NCBI GenBank assembly: GCA_037039925.1
Contig: JAXRKP010000192.1
Coordinates: forward strand, 88,501 to 152,500
From: Doris montereyensis
Taxonomy: Eukaryota > Mollusca > Gastropoda > Nudibranchia > Dorididae
Reading direction: 5' to 3'
Length of the DNA stretch: 64,000 nucleotides
This document shows positions 35,601-44,300 of this stretch, piece by piece (positions within the stretch are counted from its first letter, which is position 1; each line of letters begins with the position of its first letter). The position numbers were made by a program, and so were the translations under genes. Under the pieces are notes generated by a model, which saw only the letters and a program-made list of their open reading frames with translations, made no database searches and was not told where the DNA came from.

Positions 35601-38600
35601 GACAGTAATCTATTCTAGCGCAGAGTTTTGCTCACAAGCTTAGTACTAGTACCCATATGCACCTAGATCAAGGAACCCAGCGTCGGGCAACTCGGCCACT
35701 GATGTCGAGCCATTCTATGTCCCCTCTCTTATTTTTGCTGCCCCTCCTCCTGTGCCGGAGTGAAGTGATTAGATCTGAGGCGTTCTCATGGTTTTTTTGG
35801 TAGGATTTTGATTTTGCCCAGACTGCCCTGTAGATGCCAAACTTAAACATGCTCAGAGTGTTGTATTCTGCACACAGGATTTTTTTTTTTTTTTACCTTC
35901 CATCTCTGATGGGACTAGGTGTAAATTCACCTATTTGGACAAGAGCAGTTGGTTTTACCTGCAAAAAATTCAGAGAAAATTTTTCAACCTGTCAGGGAAT
36001 CAAGCCGCAGCCTTTTGATTGAGAGGAAGACAATTCAATTGATTGTTGTGTTGTAATGAATTCATCGCTTAGTTTGAAGGAAGTATTTTCTGAGCTTTTG
36101 AATGTTTCTTTTTTATACCTCATAATGCAAAGAGAATTTTTTTATATCAAAAGATTGTTGTATACAATTCATTTCAGCTTAGCCAATAGTAATTCCACTG
36201 TTTACGTTTCTCAGTTATTAAAACTTCTTATTTGAAGTCATTGCATTTTTATTCGATGTTAAGCTAAGTTATTTATCTCCCAATAGATTTGACAGATTTA
36301 ATATTTTTTACTGCAAGAGTGGTTATAGAATTCCCCAAGGTGTGATAATATGTGAGGCGCTGATAGCTCTGTTGGAAGAGTTTTTAAATTTCATTTGAAT
36401 TGATTTACCCACATCCACAACTAAGGTGATCTCTGGGTTTCGGTAGAATTTTAATTTTGGCTGGACTGCCCTGTTAACCGCCTAGGGATCTTTAACGTGC
36501 ACAGAGTGTTGTGACCTGCACACATGACCTCCTTTTTTGTCCGTCTCCGATGGGACCAGATGTCGATCCACCTACTGGGACCAGGGGAGTTAGATTTTGT
36601 TTGAAAAAGCTCTAGCAGATTTTTCATCGTTGGCAGGACTCTACCCCACTACCTTTTGTTTGAGAGGCCGGCCGACACCTTGCCTCTGGACTACCGAGTC
36701 AGGAGGCCCCAGTTCGATTCTCCAGGATGGGCAAATTTGTTTGGCCCTCCTGTGGACCCAACAGTGAAATGGTTAGCTACGTCTATTCAGACTCTTCAAA
36801 AGTAAAGGCGGCAGGAGAAGCGATGACAAACTACCACATTATGCCGTATGCCTAGAGAAATCAGGACTCTACTCATGCTTACCCTACGCTCAACTTACTT
36901 TTCTTTTTCTTTTTTACTGATAACATGTATGCAATTTTTCTTTTCTAAAAACAAATTTATTCTCCCCCTCCCCCTCTCAGGAGATCCACAAAGTTGGCAG
37001 AGAGCTTGGAATCACGCCAAAAGTTATCTCAGGGGAAGAATTAGCCCTCAAAGGCTTTGGAGGTGAGGTTGATACATTAACCTCAGGGATGTAAATCTTT
37101 CAGATTTCCTCTGATTTCAGATTATTTGAAGTTTTTCTACTTTAATTAAACGTATATTTCTCTTAAATTTCCTTTCTTTCCTATTACTTAAACATACTTT
37201 CATGTTCGCTATTATGAACAGGTCGGGTGGTTAAGCACAACAGGAATATAAATCATTAAATTCCCAACTCCAGACCCATCGCCGGTTTTCATACACGGAA
37301 GCACGCCGCTTCACTTTCATTTTCTCTTTCACAACGGACTACAATTTCCACACTGATCTGTGAGGCACTACTACTCACACGTGAAGATTTCAGACTAAAA
37401 TATCGGAACCTTCTTTATTTTCTGTCAAACTTTTCAGATCTTTCAGATTTTTTAGTCTGAAATCAACTAACGCATTTGTTGTGGAAATAGGCTTTTGCAA
37501 AGTGCTTCGAGATTGATTGATCCTAGCCTATCACTATCAATGTTGTAATGCGCTGACTTGCCTCTTGCCATGCAATCACATTGTAATGTTCAGTTGTGTT
37601 TTGTGGTCGATGATTTTTCATTCTTTCATTCCCGGAAAATCGGCTACGTCATTTTACATTTTCTATTGCATTATTGATTTAAAAGTATAACCTAGAGCTA
37701 GATCTAGGGATGTGACCGACAAATGATCAGATCAGGATCGATCTGCTTGAGTGAAGTGGCCTAGAAATTGGAATCTAGTTCTAGATTTTTTTTATGACAG
37801 CTTGACATAGGTTTTGGCTACAAGTACAAGGAATTCTCGGGTTATAGATCAGCGCATAAACAGCTTGTTAACGGATGAAAACTATTTCTTGCTCGGCGTT
37901 ATAGGGAAATTGAGATCTTGATCTATTTTAGATTTCTAGTCGAGTAGTCGGTTAGAGAGATCTTGAAAGTAAGTTCACGAGTGGTTGATCTGGATTCTTC
38001 TAGATCTAGATTCTGGACAGACAGGATATTTTATTATAGGTCTGGATTTCTAGAAACTATGAGAGATCTAGAACCTAGTAGATTTAGATTTCTAGGTCTA
38101 AACACGTTGAGACTCTGTTCTTCGAAAGATTTCATGTCTGTCGTTATACTGTTAATTGCGTATTGCTAAAACATTAATGCAGGTTACGTCTGAAGTGTGT
38201 CAAATGAAATCAAGAAAACTGATCGGGTGACTGATCAGGTGGTGATGTTTAGATACGTGCGAACCGTGGGTGTGGTCCATTGTGTGACCTAGATAATGTT
38301 TGGTCATTTGACACACTTCAGACATTAGGGTCTTAAAGTGGATAGTTCCTTTTGTCCACGAGTATATATACATGCCAGATTATGCCTTGGATTCAGAATG
38401 ACTGTTTCTTTTCAGTACCGGCACCGGGTAATCTTCAAAATGATGGGCGGTTGGCTGACGCTACTGCTAGTTCTTACTTCTTTCCATTCCCTCTTTCACA
38501 CGTCTTTTATGTCTTGCTGCTTCCTCTGATTTCACCCTAGGATCAGTGCATATATATTGGCGGAGGGTGGGGGCTGGGGGGGTGGTGATGGGCTGTGCTG

Positions 38601-39299
38601 GTAGGTCCTGCTTCTTTTCTTTCACTCTTTCATCTTGCCGTATCCTCTTTATTCACCCTGACACCACCGCATATGGGGTAAATTTCAGTGAAACGAACAA
38701 ACAAACAAACTGCATATACCGAAACGGTAAATTTCAATAAATGAAACAAAGAATGACGACATAGTGCTAATTCTTACTAAGTTAAATAAACTGAGTTTTG
38801 TTTTTGCAGGCATCCACGGTGTGGGCAAGGCAGCAGAGGTCCCGCCTGCACTGGCCGTGCTGAGTCACATAGTGCCAAACTCCACTGAGACTATAGCATG
38901 GGTTGGCAAAGGAATCGTTTACGATACCGGCGGTCTTTGCATCAAGACAAAGGTATTCATTCTTTTGGGGTCCCCTCTCTTTTTTCTCTTTCTGTTCGTT
39001 TCGCCTTCACGTTTCTTTTTTCTTTTTCTTTGTGGGTGGTTGGCTGGTACTGCTGGTAGTTCCTACTTCTTTTTCCTTCACCTCCTTCACTTATCCTTTC
39101 ATCTTGCTGTTTTCTCATATTTCACCCTGAGACCGCCGCAAATGATGGACGGTGTAAATTCCAATTAAACAATTCTTTTTCTTTTACTTCACCCTGAGGT
39201 CACCACAATTGTGGGGGAGTAAATGTCAAACAAAATTCTCTCTGCTTCTCTTTCTTTCTCTCATTCTCTCTCTCCTCTCTCCTTTCTCTCTCTCTTCTC

Positions 39300-39390
<91 letters not shown>

Positions 39391-41313
39391 TCTCTCTCTT
39401 TTTTCTCTTCGTTCATAAACACCAGAGGAAGGGTTCTTCACACAGACATTTGAACAACGTTGTTTTCTCTGTAAATATTTTTTCTTCTTACTTCCCCCTC
39501 CTGCCAGACTGGAATGTGTGGCATGAAACGAGATTGTGGTGGAGCCGCCGCTGTTCTTGGCGCCTTTCAAGCTGCTGTTCGATTGGTGAGTTTGTCATTT
39601 TGGAATTTCATAGTCAATTTGTTTTGGGGGGGGGGGGGCTGATGCGTATTGGCTCCCATTCAACTATTTCACTAAGTAATCCAAAGGACGCACCATGCTC
39701 GACGTAGAAGACAGTTTTTATGTAAACACTGGGTGTTTTAGGTTTTATTCGCGCTCGTTGTCACGTGTCTCATTGAAACTTCAGTTACCAGAAAATGCTT
39801 ACTATCTAGATCTACATCTGAATCTTGATCTGGATTGAGATAAACTTCTTGTCTAGATTTGAACATAGAATGAAATGCTGTCTTTCTTCACAAAATGTTA
39901 TCAATGAAGATGATTTAAAAATCTTTTGGTGTCAGTGCCAAGTTTTTTGTATGAGTGAGAGAAGCTCATCACAGTTTGCTTTTCCATTGTGAAGTTGTAT
40001 ATTAAAAATGGAAGTCATGATGTATGTCAGTCTGAAAAGTCAAGGCAGGAGCAATTTCAGAGAAAATGGAAGTAGTTCATACTGGTTTGTGGTCTTATAA
40101 TAGCATCCCTCGAAAACGGCATTTGTTTGGGTTTTAGGTGAAAGTCTGCCAGCACTGCAGGCCTTCTTTCGTCAGGGGTCGGTACCTTGCCGGCCTCATA
40201 CACTGGCCACATAGAAAAAAAGACAATCTTGATAATAGATAAATAATATTTGTATGGTGCATATACAACATTATCTGATGCTCTATATACTCTACAATGG
40301 ATAATGTAGGCTATTATACACTTTATAGTCGTACATCGTGCGACATATCATTAAAACATCTTCCCATTCAATAATCTTGAATGCCCCCATGCATTATACA
40401 CTGGCCACATAGAAAAAAGACAATCTTAAATTAATTGATTCAAATAAAGTATGCCAGTTCCAAGATCTACACCTAGACCTAGGTCTAGTTCCACATTTGC
40501 TAGATCTATGACTACATTTGAACCAGCCGACGACGGCAGTAATCCTTGATCTATAGATAATCCTGCATCTGGTCGTGACCTAGAAGAAAAACTCCCACAA
40601 AAATTCTCCTCAGGTGCCAGCTTTCATGGTGCACATGCAACTTTTCGTTTAACGAGTAAAAGAATCGCTTTCAATCTTCTAGTGACAAAAACAAAAAAAA
40701 CTGCAGTTGCTGTAGGCCGATAGCTTAGCCAGTGAAGAGGAATGTAAAACTTCAATGAAAGGCATAATAGAGACCTATTAGTCCTTTCATTACTGCTTTA
40801 ATCTTCTAGGCCTAGAATTTTAAGTTAAATGTGTCTTTACACTTCATTCATCTGTCATTCACCCGGACATAATTGAGACGTATGAATAGGCCTATCATGC
40901 TCATAATCGTTCGTTTACAAAATACATATTTGTTTTGATTGTTAGTTTTTAATTAGAAGTATATATTATATATATTCTGTTTGTATATATATCTTAATCT
41001 ATTATTATTAAAATGGGTTTAAACTTTTATTGTGAATTATTTGTATCCAGGGGGTATAACAGTACCATTTCTGCACTTTCCCGAGCATTAAGAACTCATT
41101 CGTGTCGCACAGTCACAAGTTTGTGCGCTGTGACATGACCACGTTCATAATACTCTATAAAGTATGAAACTGTATGATAAGAGAAACTTTGTGCAATGTT
41201 TTCAAACTCTAAGTACTTCCAATGTCCTATTATAGCGTAATATAAGGTTAGTATGATATTTTGTAGTGTATCAATGAATGATGGCAGGAAGGCTGTAACA
41301 ATGACACAATCAA

Positions 41314-41360
<47 letters not shown>

Positions 41361-44300
41361 CTGTTTTTTATATATAAAATATATGTTCTGTATGTATAAA
41401 ACAGTCATTCTTTCTTCATCAGTTCCCATTTTACCTTCCGGTGTATGGGTAAAATGTATGTTCTGTTGTTAAAACATTCAATTTACATTGTATAATCAAA
41501 CTTCATTATGGTTGTTAAAAAATTGAATGAAATTTAAAATGCATGGGTTTTGTTAATGTGAATCAAGGGAAGATAATTTACTGGGGTCCGGGAAAAAATT
41601 TACCTAATGTTTGTAATGGGATTTGAACAGAACAAGATTTTAATTCTTAATTTGTTTTGTTTTTAAATATCAATTTATCAAACAGACTATGAATATTGTA
41701 GAAATATAGATTGAAAAAAAAAAAAGGATGCTACTTATTGGAAAAAAAGCATTTTACCATGAGACGATGACAAGTTTGGTGTCTGTGGAGAGATAAGAAA
41801 GAGACTTAAATTGCTGCTAGTTTTACATTGATTCTAATCTTCCGTCTGCCTGCAGGGTTTCAACCAAAATGAAACACTCCATGCTATTTTCTGCCTAGCT
41901 GACAACGCTGTGGGACCGCATGCACAACGACCAGACGACATTGTCACCATGTACTCATGATCAGGGCGAACTGTAGAAATCAACAACACTGATGCTGAAG
42001 GAAGGCTGGTTCTGGGAGACGGAGTGAGAACAAGTTACATATTATAGCATTTAACTTCAATTGTTCGTGTCTGGGATGAAAGGAAATGTCGTTAAAAGGA
42101 AAGAAAAATATTTATATGAGAAAATTAAGAAATTCAGTAATCACGTTATATTAATAATTATAATTACATTTTTCTCTTGTTTCATGCATCTAGTTATTGA
42201 AAAGGTACTTATTCTACAAGTTGATGAAGAAAAATGTTTTTCTCAACAAATTGCTTCTTAAAATCTCAGTAGTTGCCTAGACCTAAATGCCCGTTTCTCC
42301 CAATAGTTATTTTTTAATAAAAAATGCCCACAATCTCATGTCTGAAAGCCCATATACTTTTTGAGATTTTAAGATTTTAAATTTCGGCATTTTTTCTCTA
42401 ATAATTTTCTATTTACATATAATAGATATTGGCAGGAACAAATTAGCCAAAAATGCATTAGGGAAAAAATTGAAAATTCCCCTTTAAGGGTAAATTTAAA
42501 TGCCCTGGTTGCGATTTATTAGAGATCTAAAAGTTTTCCCCCTAAATGCCCAATCTCAGACGGCAACTGGAGGTATAATTTCTCTCAAAATGATAATTTT
42601 GTGTCTTTTATAATGTAATCTCAAAGTCTTCCCAAGTGCTGTCCCTAGTCTCTTAGCCACATGATTGACACATTCCTCTTTCGCTCGATCTCTATTATTA
42701 ATAATCAAAAAAGAAAGGGAAAGGCTAATTTATGCCTGTCAACAATTTGCCATGCATTGACACACCACCCTTCATATGCCTATCCAATGCATCACCATCA
42801 CAAATTCTGTGACTATTCTTTCTACAGATCTCCTCCATATATTTACAGCTGCCTTCTGATGAAGATCCTACATGATTCCTATCACATTCTACTTCTGCTT
42901 CTTTAACTCCACCCACTATACCACACAGCCTTTGTCCCAATGGATCATTGATTTGTCACTAGGCACCATTAAAATTGAACAGTCTATGGTTCTTCCCCTG
43001 ATGTCATAAGTTGCACAAAATTACCTAGCGCCCTTTTTGATTGACTTTGGACATGACAGGATTGCGTTCTACATGAGAGCTTCAGGAGAAACGAGTCCAA
43101 ATGTCTTGTCACCTTTAGCAAGAGATTGCTCGAAACAAAAGGGACTCTGTCCCCTGTCTCAGAGCATTGGCCGTCATATCCATTACATGGAGGGGGTGGG
43201 GAAGGAGAAGGGAGAAGATGGTTGAGGGGTCCTTCAGTTGTCTATGTGGCAGATTGATGGTCACCTCTGCCTAGAACGCATCTTCACAAATTATCTAACA
43301 ACTGTAGAAGAAAAAGAGAGACAATGTATGAGAATTAGAATTAGGAAACAAAGGATGAAAGAGTATCCTTACAAAACTAATTAACCAAAAGAAAACTAAG
43401 TGGTTTACAACAAAAGGTCATAGTTCCCTATTTCTTGTATTCAAGAAAAAACGTGAGGAGGACTCTAGATCTCTAAAACAAACGACCTGATTATTGAATC
43501 TTTATCCGTGTCTGTCCATTGATCTCCCTGATCTTTAGTTATTCAATTAATATAATAATGAGAAATTAATCTATAATTTGATTTTGCCCTGACCAAGGTT
43601 TTTCCCCACATAAATACCTGTTTTGCCCAAATGCCAATGAAATTGTTTTTGTCATTCTACGTTTCGTACAAAACTAGGCACTTGAACTGGCAGTAACTAT
43701 GGTTTGATATTGACTATGAAACTGTATCATATTTCTTGCTTTTATACTTTCACATTTCTGCTGAGACTTAGCTAAATTTTTTTTTTATAATACTGAAGAA
43801 TGATAACATTTTGATTTGAACCAGTCAGTGATGGGTAATTGCCTCTTGTTTCATGCATCTAAAATTGGAAAACATAATTTTTCACGGAGAAAAGTTTGAA
43901 TGGTGACCTCTGGGGTATAATTTTGTGTCCCTCAAAGAGTGGTAAATTTTATTGTAAAGTCTCCTCTTTTAATTATATTCCTCATTGATTTGTCACTGTT
44001 CTCTTGTTTGCATATGTCTGTCCATTGAGGTATCCATATGCTGTTTTGCAAAGGACCTTAGGCAGTAACTATTGACACTGTGACACAATAGTTGATGTTG
44101 CCACACTTACAGGTGCTCAAGGTATTGCAACAGGTGAGCCAAAAATGGTGAGCCCCCCCCAAAAAAAAACAGCGATAGTAACAGCAACAATAGCAAAGTT
44201 AAATATATTACGCCTAGTTAAGTTCAAGAAGACTTATATGTGACAACTCAAATTTTTATTTGACATAGATAAGATCAAAAGAGGAGCTTTGTGTAGACAC

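Noticed and set aside
41948..41966. TGA in NPEPL1 exon 8 as selenocysteine
   Set aside because: No Cys or Sec is known at this place in M17 enzymes, two extra codons are present, and no SECIS-like element was recognised downstream.
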